64,000 nucleotides of DNA from an uncultured Alphaproteobacteria bacterium (GCA_947367055.1 CANBCI010000001.1:248001-312000), one strand, 5' to 3'; counted from the first letter of the stretch, positions 1-7,739 are shown. Notes: generated by a model not told the origin, from the letters alone. Numbers and translations are program-made.

Positions 1-1583
1 GGCGCCACGGTCAGACCGTCACCGGACAATTCCAGCGCGCGCATATACGCCTCGCGCGCGGCGGTGGCGTTGCCCATGGCCACATGTTGATCGCCGATAT
101 TTTCAAACAACGCGGAATTTGAATTTGATACTTCGCCGACGCGTTCCAATAATTTTAAAGCTTCGTTCGCGCCTTCGCGGGCGGCAACAACGCGCCCCAA
201 TGTATCCCACGCCATTACATCGGACGGGTCGCGCTTAATCAGTGCCATTGCATAATCGTATGCGTTTTCAATTTCGCGGTTCTGCATCGCCCATATTTTT
301 GCCTGCAACGCCAATATTTCATCGTCCATTGACAGAACGGCCGCCGCGTCATGCAAATCCGCCTGGGCACGATCCAGGTCGCCAAACACGAAATAAACGT
401 GCGCCCTGCTCTTTTTAAAGAATGCGCGGCCGTCTTCGCCCAGGTTTTTACTTTTCAGCGCCCGATTGACAACGCGCAGGGCCCGCTTTTGCTCGCCGCG
501 TTCTATGTATTTTGCAACAAGAACGTTTGACGCCGGCACGAACAGCGGATTGTCGTCCAGCATTTTTTGTAGTGCGTTTATGTCATCGCGCTTTTCCGCC
601 ATGCGCAGAACGGCGAACGGATAAAACGGGCTTTGGGGCTTTATCGCTTCAAAATATGCGGCCCAGTCGCCGGTGTTATTAAAGAAAAACTGGCCCAGAT
701 AGTAATTTACGGCGTCGCCGTTTTTACTGAAATCTGGGCCAACTATTTGGGCGAAACGCAACAATAAAATCGCCAGATCGGAATACATCATAATCTGGGT
801 GTGGGATACATTCTGAACCAAACTGAACGCCAGGGCGTTTCGAAAACCGGAAAACGTATTCCAATCCGGAAAGTCACGAAATTCGGCCATAAACATTCCG
901 CCCGGCATTGCCGTAAAGCGTGTGCGCAGATTTTCGGCCGCCGCGTCCATGTCATGTGCGCGGAAAAACGCCATTAAATACAGATAATCATTGATGTTCA
1001 TAAATTCCGGGCGAACCTTTTCAAATTCGGCCGCGGCCTGATCCGCCTTGCCGGTTTCGGCATAAATCTGGCCGGAAACGAACGATTTCCATGACGCGTT
1101 CGTCGGCAGTTTTTTAATGAATTTCAATGCATCCTGGGCGCGTCCGGTTGCAACCGAAGACCAAACACGCAACGGCGCCGCCAGGGCCGATTCATCGTTC
1201 TTGTGGCGCTTGTATAATTCGTCCCAATTGTTTTCTGTGACCAGGTGGGCGTCGTATATCAATCGCGCGGCCAATCCGCCCTCTTCCGCCAATTGGTCGG
1301 CACCGTCGGGCATGCGTCCGCTTAAAAATTCCGACATCAGTCGCGTATTTTCAACAATCGGATAGTCTATGTCCGAAATTTTTTTTATTTCATCCGCGGC
1401 GCGGTTGAAATCATTTGTATAAATCGCGTGCTGGGCGGCCAAAAAGGCCCCGTATTTTGTCGTTTGTTGATTTTCGGCAACGGCTTGCACGTTGCGGTTA
1501 CAGTGTCGCCACATCGTGATTCCGGTTGTGGCAACGGCAGCCAATAATATTGCGCTGATAAATAAGTTTTCTCTTTTTCTCAT
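1..1583 (-). CDS. TPR-repeat protein with N-terminal membrane anchor (C-terminus outside the window)
   Basis: The open frame runs from ATG at 1583 to the left window edge with no stop (about 527 codons seen). It starts with a short basic stretch and one hydrophobic segment (about residues 7-20: LFISAILLAAVATTG), so it is probably an inner-membrane-anchored or exported protein. The rest is alanine-rich, with repeated helix pairs of TPR type such as AMALIKRDPSDVMAWDTLG and AREAYMRALELSGDG near the visible end. TPR proteins act as scaffolds; no partner can be named. It diverges from rsmG across a 21-bp gap. The exact function and full length are unknown. Confidence 0.75.
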   Translation of the reverse strand, partial: MRKRENLFISAILLAAVATTGITMWRHCNRNVQAVAENQQTTKYGAFLAAQHAIYTNDFNRAADEIKKISDIDYPIVENTRLMSEFLSGRMPDGADQLAEEGGLAARLIYDAHLVTENNWDELYKRHKNDESALAAPLRVWSSVATGRAQDALKFIKKLPTNASWKSFVSGQIYAETGKADQAAAEFEKVRPEFMNINDYLYLMAFFRAHDMDAAAENLRTRFTAMPGGMFMAEFRDFPDWNTFSGFRNALAFSLVQNVSHTQIMMYSDLAILLLRFAQIVGPDFSKNGDAVNYYLGQFFFNNTGDWAAYFEAIKPQSPFYPFAVLRMAEKRDDINALQKMLDDNPLFVPASNVLVAKYIERGEQKRALRVVNRALKSKNLGEDGRAFFKKSRAHVYFVFGDLDRAQADLHDAAAVLSMDDEILALQAKIWAMQNREIENAYDYAMALIKRDPSDVMAWDTLGRVVAAREGANEALKLLERVGEVSNSNSALFENIGDQHVAMGNATAAREAYMRALELSGDGLTVA

Positions 1584-1604
1584 GATTATGTTAGAATACC
1601 CAAT

Positions 1605-2180
1605 ATGAATAACAATGTCAAATTTGAACAATACGAAAAAATGTTGCGCGATTGGTCGTCGCGCATGAACCTGGTTGCGCCCAGTACGCTGTCCGACATA
1701 AAAACGCGACATTTTGCCGATTCGGCGCAGTTGGCGGATTTGCTGCCGCGTGATGCGCAGATTGTGGATTTGGGCAGTGGTGCCGGATTCCCCGGCGTGG
1801 TGTTGGCCATTTTGGGGTGGCGTGTTACATGTATTGAATCCATCGGTAAAAAGGCCGCGTTTTTATCCGCACTAAAAGATGAATTGAATTTGCCGAATTT
1901 GACCGTCTTTCATGGCCGCGTTGAAGACTATATGAAAAATTTGCGCCCGGCCCCGAAAAATTTAATTTTTACCGCCCGCGCGTTTGCGTCACTGGCAAAG
2001 ATTCTGGATTATGTCGCGCCGGCAAATAGGCCATTATTTTTATTAAAAGGCCGGGAAGTTGAATCCGAGATTGATGCGGCAAAGAAAAAATATGTTTTTG
2101 ATTATGAACTTGTGCCGTCAAAAACTGGTGACGGTTTTGTAATTATTATTAGAAATTGCCGGTTGTTTCATGTGAAATAA
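1605..2180 (+). CDS. rsmG: 16S rRNA (guanine527-N7)-methyltransferase RsmG (GidB)
   Basis: RsmG methylates N7 of G527 in 16S rRNA using SAM. The 191-aa protein has the class I methyltransferase glycine-rich loop VDLGSGAGFPGVVLAI (about residues 50-66) and the typical N-terminal part WSSRMNLVAPST, and its length is close to the family norm. A -10-like TAGAAT (1592-1597) lies 7 nt before the ATG and there is no Shine-Dalgarno, so the mRNA may be leaderless. The neighbourhood rsmG-parA-parB is a classic origin-proximal arrangement, here interrupted by a minus-strand gene. Confidence 0.95.
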   Translation: MNNNVKFEQYEKMLRDWSSRMNLVAPSTLSDIKTRHFADSAQLADLLPRDAQIVDLGSGAGFPGVVLAILGWRVTCIESIGKKAAFLSALKDELNLPNLTVFHGRVEDYMKNLRPAPKNLIFTARAFASLAKILDYVAPANRPLFLLKGREVESEIDAAKKKYVFDYELVPSKTGDGFVIIIRNCRLFHVK

Positions 2181-2197
2181 AACGTAATCTGTTGATT

Positions 2198-3115
2198 TTA
2201 GCGCGTTTTTGTATTTTTGTTAAAAAGTGGGTTTTGGCCGGCAAATTTTTTTACCACGGAATCAGCTTTTGAAATCAATATGTTTCTTGTGCTGTCTGAT
2301 GCGTATATCCATGGATTGACTGTGCCGCGACGACTTTCAAATTGCCATAATGGCGCCCATACGTTTAAGTCGGGATTAAACAGTTGATACTGTGTCATTT
2401 CACACCGGTCACTGGGGGTGTATGGTAATTGTATCCCGGTCAGTTTTTCCGAAATTGCCTTGCGATAAAGAGAACTGTATTTAAGAAAATATTCGCCCGC
2501 ATGCCGAACGGTTATGTCTGCTATTTTTGGGTTGTTAAAATCAATTGGCCATTCCAGGTTTTGTGCCCGTATTTCTGCAAGGATGTCGTTGCGCGCCGCC
2601 CGTGTCAGCTTGTCCAGTCCAGGATAAATCTGTCCCGTATCAAATTCATAGTCCATTGCGGCGATTATTTCCGCGGTGCATGAAACCATTTCATTAAAAA
2701 CCTCTACGCGGGCGCGGGTGATTCCGGAATAAACAGGTTTGTTAACCAGTGCAGCCTTGCGCGCATGCTCCATTTCGTGACGCATTACGGTTACAAGGCG
2801 TGTATGAATATGCGTACAAAAATTTTTTATTTCGGTCGTGCTGTCTTGCGCCAGGTAGTGGTTGATTTTGATTCGGTTTTTATATCTGTCAAAACTTCCC
2901 AGAATATATCGTTTCTTTATTGTATCAAAATTTTGTCGGCTGACATAAATTGTGTCGTGTGTAAAATTCAGCTTTTGTGGCCATGCGGGCATGCCGGTGT
3001 TTGCCGGTATTTTTACGGTTATTTTTTGCGTCGACACGGAGTTGGTTGCCATAACGATAAGCATCATGAACACGATTGCTGAAATTGATAAAAGGACATT
3101 TTCTGAATATTTCAT
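2198..3115 (-). CDS. membrane-anchored or exported HExxH putative zinc metalloprotease
   Basis: I place the start at 3115 (MKYSENVLL) instead of the upstream ATG at 3268, because a strong promoter TTGACA (3145-3150) -17 bp- TATGTT (3122-3127) puts transcription start at the A of this ATG. This is an apparently leaderless mRNA. The 305-aa product begins with a signal or anchor segment (SISAIVFMMLIVMATNSV, residues about 10-27). Residues 113-117 read HEMEH, a match to the HExxH zinc motif, and downstream acidic residues in NEMVSCTAEI could supply a third ligand. I do not recognise the family; hydrolase function is inferred from the motif alone. It sits between rsmG and parA on the opposite strand. 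Confidence 0.6.
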   Translation of the reverse strand: MKYSENVLLSISAIVFMMLIVMATNSVSTQKITVKIPANTGMPAWPQKLNFTHDTIYVSRQNFDTIKKRYILGSFDRYKNRIKINHYLAQDSTTEIKNFCTHIHTRLVTVMRHEMEHARKAALVNKPVYSGITRARVEVFNEMVSCTAEIIAAMDYEFDTGQIYPGLDKLTRAARNDILAEIRAQNLEWPIDFNNPKIADITVRHAGEYFLKYSSLYRKAISEKLTGIQLPYTPSDRCEMTQYQLFNPDLNVWAPLWQFESRRGTVNPWIYASDSTRNILISKADSVVKKFAGQNPLFNKNTKTR

Positions 3116-3121
3116 ACAAAA

Positions 3122-3150
3122 AACATAATTCAAAAATATGGTTTTGTCAA
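3122..3150 (-). promoter_or_regulatory. promoter of the HExxH gene (leaderless)
   Basis: On the minus strand TTGACA (3150-3145) and TATGTT (3127-3122) are separated by 17 bp. Only 6 nt separate the -10 box from ATG 3115, so the predicted transcript starts at the start codon. Confidence 0.6.
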
Positions 3151-3231
3151 TAAAAATATTTGTTATTTCATGTGAAATAAAGTTTATATGATTGTTTTTT
3201 CTATGTTTTTGTATTTTTGAATGGAAATATC

Positions 3232-3259
3232 TTGACATGGGGAAGGTGGTTTTAATAAT
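3232..3259 (+). promoter_or_regulatory. parA promoter (leaderless)
   Basis: TTGACA at 3232-3237 and AATAAT at 3254-3259 with a 16-bp spacer. The predicted start site (about 3266) falls next to ATG 3267, and no Shine-Dalgarno is seen. Confidence 0.55.
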
Positions 3260-3266
3260 CTTTAAC

Positions 3267-4070
3267 ATGAAAAAGAAACGGACTAAAATGACAAAAGTAA
3301 TTGCATTTGCAAATCAAAAGGGCGGGGTGGGTAAAACCACCACCGCCATTAACATCGGCGCATCATTGGCGGCGATAAAAAAACGCGTATTGTTAATCGA
3401 TTTGGACCCCCAGGGTAATGCAGGAACGGGGCTGGGCTTTGTTCGCGCATCACATAAACAAAGCGTGTATGGTGTTATTATGGGAATGGCGTCGGCGGCG
3501 GATAATATTTTATCAACGGCGGTGCCGGGGCTGCACATTATGCCGTCATCGCAGGCACTGTCCGGGGCAGAGGTTGACTTGCTGGATATGGATAACCGTG
3601 AATATCGTTTGCGCGACGCATTGGCGTCCGTACGCGATCATTATGATTACATATTGCTGGACTGCCCGCCGGCATTGGGTTATTTGACCTTGAATGCATT
3701 GACGACCGCCGATGCGGTGATAATTCCGTTGCAGTGTGAATTCTTTGCACTGGAAGGAATTCAGCACCTGGTCAACACAATTTCAGAGGTTCAGACAAAA
3801 TGGAATCCGAAACTGGAAATTCTGGGGGTTTTGTTGACCATGTATGACAAACGGTATGGTCTGACGCGGGCGGTGGACGAAGACGTAAGAAACACCTTTG
3901 GGGACCGCGTGTTCAAAACCGTTGTTCCGCGCAATGTACGCGTGTCCGAGGCCCCCAGTCACGGCAAGCCGGCATTGTTCTATGATTTTAATTCAAGTGG
4001 CGCCCAGGCATATCTGCGTGTTGCGACCGAGGTTGTTCAAAAAACAGAAGGGGATTTAACAAATGGCTAA
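3267..4070 (+). CDS. parA: chromosome partitioning ATPase ParA (Soj)
   Basis: ParA is a deviant Walker ATPase that moves ParB-bound origin regions. The sequence has the deviant Walker A motif KGGVGKTT, the switch DLDPQGNAG, and LLDCPPALG, all in the expected order. Possible starts are 3267 (MKKKRTKM, favoured by the adjacent promoter) and 3288 (MTKVIAFANQ, the usual family N-terminus); the longer upstream frame from 3192 overlaps the promoter and is unlikely. The 267-aa length is normal. It overlaps parB by 8 bp, so the two are translationally coupled. Confidence 0.95.
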   Translation: MKKKRTKMTKVIAFANQKGGVGKTTTAINIGASLAAIKKRVLLIDLDPQGNAGTGLGFVRASHKQSVYGVIMGMASAADNILSTAVPGLHIMPSSQALSGAEVDLLDMDNREYRLRDALASVRDHYDYILLDCPPALGYLTLNALTTADAVIIPLQCEFFALEGIQHLVNTISEVQTKWNPKLEILGVLLTMYDKRYGLTRAVDEDVRNTFGDRVFKTVVPRNVRVSEAPSHGKPALFYDFNSSGAQAYLRVATEVVQKTEGDLTNG

Positions 4071-4938
4071 ATTTGGATTGGGGCGCGGCTTGGCCGATTT
4101 AAAGAATGAAATGGGGACGATTCCCGATATTTCGATTTTAACCGGCACGGAACGCGTTGTTGTAAAGCAGATTCCAATTGTTCAAATCGGGGCGAATCCT
4201 GATCAGCCGCGCAAGACTTTTTCCGACGATGAATTGGCAGATTTGGCCGCATCGATAAAAGAAAAGGGTGTTTTGCAGCCGATATTGCTGCGTGCGGTGT
4301 CGGGGCGGCCTTATTTATATGAAATTGTCGCGGGTGAACGCCGTTATCGGGCCAGCAAAATGGCGGGACTGGCCGAAATACCGGCGCTGGTAAAGACGTT
4401 GAATGATGAAAATGCAATGGAAATTGCATTGATTGAAAATGTGCAGCGTGAAAATCTAAACCCGATAGAAGAGGGGGCCGCATATAAAAATCTAATGGAA
4501 AAGTGCGGTTATGAATTGGCGGATGTGTCGCGCCTGATTGGGAAATCGGAAAGTTATATAAAGAACATAATGCGTCTGGACACGTTGCCGGCCGATGTCA
4601 AGGCCATGGTGGAGGAGGGCGCACTTTCCGCGTCGCATGCACGAACGATTTCGGTTGCGGAAAACCCGGCGGAAATTGCGCGTGAAATTGTCACGGAAAA
4701 ATTGTCTGTTTCCGAAACGCAGCGACGCGTCAAAAACGGCGCGCGGTCCGGAACATGCCGCGCAAGCACGAATAACGGCATGTCGGCCGATGAAATCCGC
4801 GACATAGAAAAGAAATTGGAATCCGCAATTGGTGCCACCGTTAAATTGCATGAACGGCGCGGCGGTGCGGGACAGTTTGTGATACATTTTTCGACCCGGA
4901 CACAGATGCGTGAACTGATTGAAAAATTAACAAAATAA
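4063..4938 (+). CDS. parB: chromosome partitioning protein ParB (Spo0J)
   Basis: ParB binds parS sites and is a CTP-dependent clamp. It has the N-terminal start MAKFGLGRGLADL typical of ParB, the CTP-binding ParB/Srx region (PDQPRKTFSDDELADLAASI, then GERRYRASKMAGL and ENVQRENLNPIEE), a central HTH (ADVSRLIGKSESYIKNIMRL), and a C-terminal dimerisation segment. The 291-aa length is normal. No perfect parS (TGTTTCACGTGAAACA) was seen, but TTTCATGTGAAATA occurs at about 2166-2179 inside the end of rsmG and again near 3168-3179 upstream of parA; both resemble parS half-site palindromes and are listed under findings. Confidence 0.95.
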   Translation: MAKFGLGRGLADLKNEMGTIPDISILTGTERVVVKQIPIVQIGANPDQPRKTFSDDELADLAASIKEKGVLQPILLRAVSGRPYLYEIVAGERRYRASKMAGLAEIPALVKTLNDENAMEIALIENVQRENLNPIEEGAAYKNLMEKCGYELADVSRLIGKSESYIKNIMRLDTLPADVKAMVEEGALSASHARTISVAENPAEIAREIVTEKLSVSETQRRVKNGARSGTCRASTNNGMSADEIRDIEKKLESAIGATVKLHERRGGAGQFVIHFSTRTQMRELIEKLTK

Positions 4939-4944
4939 TATATA

Positions 4945-4973
4945 AAAAACACCGGCATTTGCCGGTGTTTTTT
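4945..4973. terminator. bidirectional intrinsic terminator
   Basis: A stem of ACACCGGC/GCCGGTGT with an A-run on one side and a T-run on the other lies between convergent parB and the minus-strand cysteine-rich gene, and can serve both. Confidence 0.85.
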
Positions 4974-5238
4974 AATCGGAATAATTGCAGTTGCTTGTGT
5001 ATTGGAAATCGCCGCTTGAATCCGATTTCTTTGTACCGGACGGCAGATAGCATGCGGTCTTGCCGGTATTGTTTCGATCTGCGGATGTGCCGCCGTCTGG
5101 ACATGGCATACAATCGCCGTTTTCAAGATAATACCCCGCCTTGCAGGCACTATAAGATATTGGGTTTGCGGTACAGGCGGCATATGCCATGCCAGGTCCC
5201 AGGGCAAACAAAACAAAAAACAATGATTTTTTTAGCAT
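4972..5238 (-). CDS. small cysteine-rich exported protein (type B)
   Basis: An 88-aa protein with a clear signal peptide (MLKKSLFFVLFALGPGMAYA, cleavage after AYA). The mature part has a regular cysteine pattern: CTANPISYSACKAGYYLENG, then CMPCPDGGTSADRN, then TACYLPSGT and SGDFQYTSNC. The same module recurs in the 32356-32613 gene and at the C-terminus of the 60092-60676 protein, so it is a family conserved within this genome. It resembles small EGF-like, disulfide-bonded surface modules. It follows the type A gene by 21 bp in one operon controlled by an L-leader. Function unknown. Confidence 0.8.
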   Translation of the reverse strand: MLKKSLFFVLFALGPGMAYAACTANPISYSACKAGYYLENGDCMPCPDGGTSADRNNTGKTACYLPSGTKKSDSSGDFQYTSNCNYSD

Positions 5239-5259
5239 GTTGATTCCTTTTGTGTGCTT

Positions 5260-5619
5260 TTAAATTTTGCCGCCGCTATATATGGCGCATTGGAAACATT
5301 TGTATGTTTCAGGCGGAGCTTGTACAAAATTATAGCAGGATGTTGATTGCGCGGTTGCATTGCATGTGCCGTATGTTTGCTGGTAATATCCCTTGGCGTC
5401 GCTGGTTTCCAGGTCTTTTACGCGTGTGCATGTGTTTCCGGACAATGATAATATCCACCCAGTTGGACAGGAGTATGTGGTGTCGGTCTTGCCATTGGGA
5501 CAACAATATCCGGCATTATATCCGGCGCAACAGTCGGCTGCATTTTGGCATATGGCGGCGGCTTCACCGGTAACCATAAGTATGCATCCAATAATAAAAA
5601 ACGGAATAGATCTCGTCAT
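5260..5619 (-). CDS. small cysteine-rich exported protein (type A)
   Basis: A 119-aa protein with an N-terminal signal segment (MTRSIPFFIIGCILMVTGEAAA) and about a dozen cysteines. Its core pattern CCPNG-SCPTGW-LSGNTCTR-GYYQQTYGTCN is repeated in the gene at 31923-32330, so the two are paralogues. It is the first gene of a type A / type B pair and is preceded by the L-leader at 5649-5844, with GGAGG-type ribosome binding just before the ATG. Exported and disulfide-rich by inference; no known function recognised. Confidence 0.8.
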   Translation of the reverse strand: MTRSIPFFIIGCILMVTGEAAAICQNAADCCAGYNAGYCCPNGKTDTTYSCPTGWILSLSGNTCTRVKDLETSDAKGYYQQTYGTCNATAQSTSCYNFVQAPPETYKCFQCAIYSGGKI

Positions 5620-5648
5620 TTTTAGCCTCCGTATGGGTTAAAACAAAA

Positions 5649-5844
5649 ACCACCGGTTTTTTAGGTGGTCAGGAGGCTGAGAACAATTACACGAATTGCG
5701 TGATTTATTGGTTATTTAATCGCCCTCCTGACCGTGGCCAGGAGTTTTATTTATCGTCGTAAATAAAAACGGCGTATTGCGCCAAATATATTCCGACGCG
5801 TGCAATAGGGGTTCTCAGGCCCCGCCGCGGTAACCCACCGCGAC
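5649..5844 (-). promoter_or_regulatory. L-leader copy 1: candidate attenuator or riboswitch
   Basis: Reading the minus strand from about 5844: a 5' hairpin (stem GTCGCGG/CCGCGGC), then a long-range helix TGAGAAC/GTTCTCA, an inner hairpin closed by CTCCTGGCC/GGTCAGGAG, and a second copy of that 5' strand, CCTCCTGACC (5676-5667). The last 3 nt of this copy are the base of an intrinsic terminator (ACCACC/GGTGGT, 5649-5669, then TTTTTG). GGTCAGGAGG can therefore pair either in the inner hairpin or with CCTCCTGACC, and the second pairing would open the terminator base. Four other copies in the window share this logic. Confidence 0.7.
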
Positions 5845-5850
5845 ACATTC

Positions 5851-5879
5851 ATTATATGATTTTATAGGAATGGTGTAAA
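5851..5879 (-). promoter_or_regulatory. promoter of L-leader copy 1
   Basis: Minus strand: TTTACA (5879-5874), a 17-bp spacer, and TATAAT (5856-5851). The predicted start site at about 5844 is the first base of the leader hairpin. Confidence 0.7.
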
Positions 5880-6010
5880 GGCAAAAAGACCATATTTTGA
5901 AAAAACACGCCACAAACAAAAACTTTGTCAATTTTATTTAGGAAAAATATATAAAAATATCCGGTTTTCTGCGGATTTTTAAATCTTATCAAATTATAAC
6001 GGAGGATTTT

Positions 6011-6042
6011 TACTGGTACATATTGCCGTGTTTGTCAACGTA
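6011..6042 (+). repeat. 32-bp direct repeat, copy 1
   Basis: Begins TACTGGTACATATTGCC and ends GTCAACGTA. It is identical to 6685-6716. The sequence around each copy is only loosely similar. Confidence 0.9.
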
Positions 6043-6684
6043 AAAATGGGTGTATTTGGTACGTTTTTTATTGTGTTGCGGTGTGTTGTTGCGTGGATAA
6101 ATGGCGGCTTCTGATGCGCGGATATTTTAAAAATATGATTGGTGGCGCCACATGTTTGTGGTTTGATTTTTTTTATGTAAATCGGTTATGGGGGCGGGGC
6201 TTTTTATTGGTAAAATTTTTATTAAACGGGTACTTAAAAGTGGAAAAAGTGGTGTTTCGGCATCTGTTTTTTGTTATTGTTTTATTATAAAATGGTCGGC
6301 AAATGCCGGTATTTTTGTTGTCCTAATATCCATATCAGGCAATATCGGCAAAACAGGCCCATATTTTACCCAGATGCGGACTAGGCGGGGTCTGGCCAAA
6401 GTATTTTTGGGGCTTTGTCACATGGGGTGGGTGTTAAAAATTGCAAAATTTTGTTTGAAAAGGTGCACTTTTTGAATACAAAATTTCAATAAATATCATC
6501 ATTTTTTTGAAAGGCTTAACTTAAAAATGGTACCAATAATCGTGTTGTCAATAAAAAATGTTGTTTTTTGTATTTGCTGGTATTTTTATTGTGTAATAAA
6601 TGCGGTGGTTTTATGATTTTTTTCAGGTTTTCTGCGGCTTTCGGCGTATTGGCGCAAAAACAGGTTAATGTTGTGCAAAATAAA

Positions 6685-6716
6685 TACTGGTACATATTGC
6701 CGTGTTTGTCAACGTA
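6685..6716 (+). repeat. 32-bp direct repeat, copy 2
   Basis: Identical over 32 bp to 6011-6042, 674 bp downstream of the first copy in the same orientation. Both lie within gene-free DNA. Confidence 0.9.
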
Positions 6717-6749
6717 TTTTGGGCGGTTTTTATGGAAAAAACGGTGCTA

Positions 6750-6778
6750 TTTATATGTGTTTTTTAATTTGTTGTCAA
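6750..6778 (-). promoter_or_regulatory. consensus sigma-70-like promoter without an obvious gene
   Basis: Minus strand TTGACA (6778-6773), a 17-bp spacer, and TATAAA (6755-6750). It would start a transcript at about 6743 running left across repeat copy 2. Only a 59-codon frame beginning MYQYLFCTT follows, with no ribosome binding site, so the product may be an untranslated RNA or nothing functional. Confidence 0.4.
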
Positions 6779-7197
6779 TAATGCTTCATTGTGATTCACG
6801 TAGGTTGCGAATTTTGTATATTTTTTGTTTTTTTAGTCCGGGGCGGTCATTTATTTATCACAAATGTGTCCCGGGGTGGGGATGAATTATAAAATGTCGG
6901 CGCGCGTTCGTTATACGGCGTGGGCGCAAAAATGTATGTGTTCTTGGTGCCATGGCCCCAAAAATATTTGCCAGGGGGGATATAATACAGGTCGTGACTT
7001 TATATATCAGATACGGGCCTTTTCGCCGTGCCGGCGGATTTTTTATCTATTATCCCACTAGCCTAGGGGACTGGTGGCCGATTTATTGATTTATAGGTGT
7101 TTTTCCCGGCATTTGCCGGGTATGGCACCGGAATTTTTTATTGTATGGTGCCAATATTGTCCATATTGCCCGATTTTAGTGGCGGTTATATGTTCAT

Positions 7198-7228
7198 AAT
7201 AAAAAAGCGCGGACAATTGCCCGCGCTT
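7198..7228 (-). terminator. pal terminator
   Basis: A GCGCGG(G)C stem with an AATTG-type loop and a T-run on the minus strand lies 17 bp after the pal stop codon. Confidence 0.8.
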
Positions 7229-7245
7229 AAACAACGCAACCGTTA

Positions 7246-7662
7246 TTATTTAACAGTTGTTGTGGCGTTACGATTCCATTTCCATACTTCTTCGCCGGTA
7301 CCTTTGACCAACGGGCGTTCTTTGCCATAAGAAATTGTGGAAATACGGTTTGCCTGAACACCGTCGTTTACCAAAACAGCCTTTGCGGCGTTCGCACGAC
7401 GCGCACCCAGCGCCAGGTTGTATTCGGTTGAACCGCGTTCGTCGCAGTTACCCGCAATCTGAATCTTGGTGTCTGCATGGTTTTTCATATACAGAGCCTG
7501 ACCCAACAGGTTGTCGCGCGCTTCGTCGGAAATTTCAGACGAATTGAACGCAAAGAATACACGCTGGTCATTCAGGTTCGCCGGTTCAACGATATTCGAG
7601 CCACCGCAAGCAGCCAAAATGCCCGCCGCGCCAGCCAACAAAGCAAAGTTTTTAATTTTCAT
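7246..7662 (-). CDS. pal: peptidoglycan-associated lipoprotein Pal
   Basis: Pal is the outer-membrane lipoprotein of the Tol-Pal system and binds peptidoglycan through its OmpA-like domain. I choose the internal start at 7662 (MKIKNFALLAG) because it gives a lipoprotein signal peptide with lipobox LAAC and has GGGAG 8 nt upstream; the longer frame to 7983 lacks both. The OmpA domain contains FAFNSSEIS, CDERGSTEYNLALGARRA and RISTISYGKERP. At 138 aa it is slightly short for Pal, having a reduced linker after the lipobox. No tolB or tolQRA genes are adjacent. Confidence 0.92.
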   Translation of the reverse strand: MKIKNFALLAGAAGILAACGGSNIVEPANLNDQRVFFAFNSSEISDEARDNLLGQALYMKNHADTKIQIAGNCDERGSTEYNLALGARRANAAKAVLVNDGVQANRISTISYGKERPLVKGTGEEVWKWNRNATTTVK

Positions 7663-7739
7663 GAAAATACTCCCTTGAGTTTCTGTTGCTCGTGTTCTAG
7701 TGTATAATAAAATAATGGCGAAATCAAGGGGAAAACAAA

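Larger units (their letters stand above)
5880..7197. other. AT-rich gene-free region, possible replication origin or degenerate DNA
   Basis: About 1.3 kb without a credible gene: the open frames present are short and rich in F, L and V with no ribosome binding sites. It contains a perfect 32-bp direct repeat (6011-6042 and 6685-6716), GGTTTTCTGCGG near 5963 and 6626 upstream of each repeat, several TTGTCAA motifs, hairpin-T-run structures near 5957-5980, 6296-6316 and 7028-7050, and a consensus promoter on the minus strand at 6750-6778. Only imperfect DnaA-box-like words are visible (CGTGGATAA near 6092). Its closeness to parAB makes an origin conceivable, but no element proves it. Confidence 0.4.

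Noticed and set aside
5649-5844. L-leader as a T-box, SAM, c-di-GMP, cobalamin or tetrahydrofolate riboswitch
   Set aside because: None of the conserved core words of these classes is present in any copy as far as I can recall them.
6081-7061. Four overlapping plus-strand frames in the AT-rich region
   Set aside because: Composition is driven by T-rich DNA; no Shine-Dalgarno, no recognisable domain, and the frames overlap each other.
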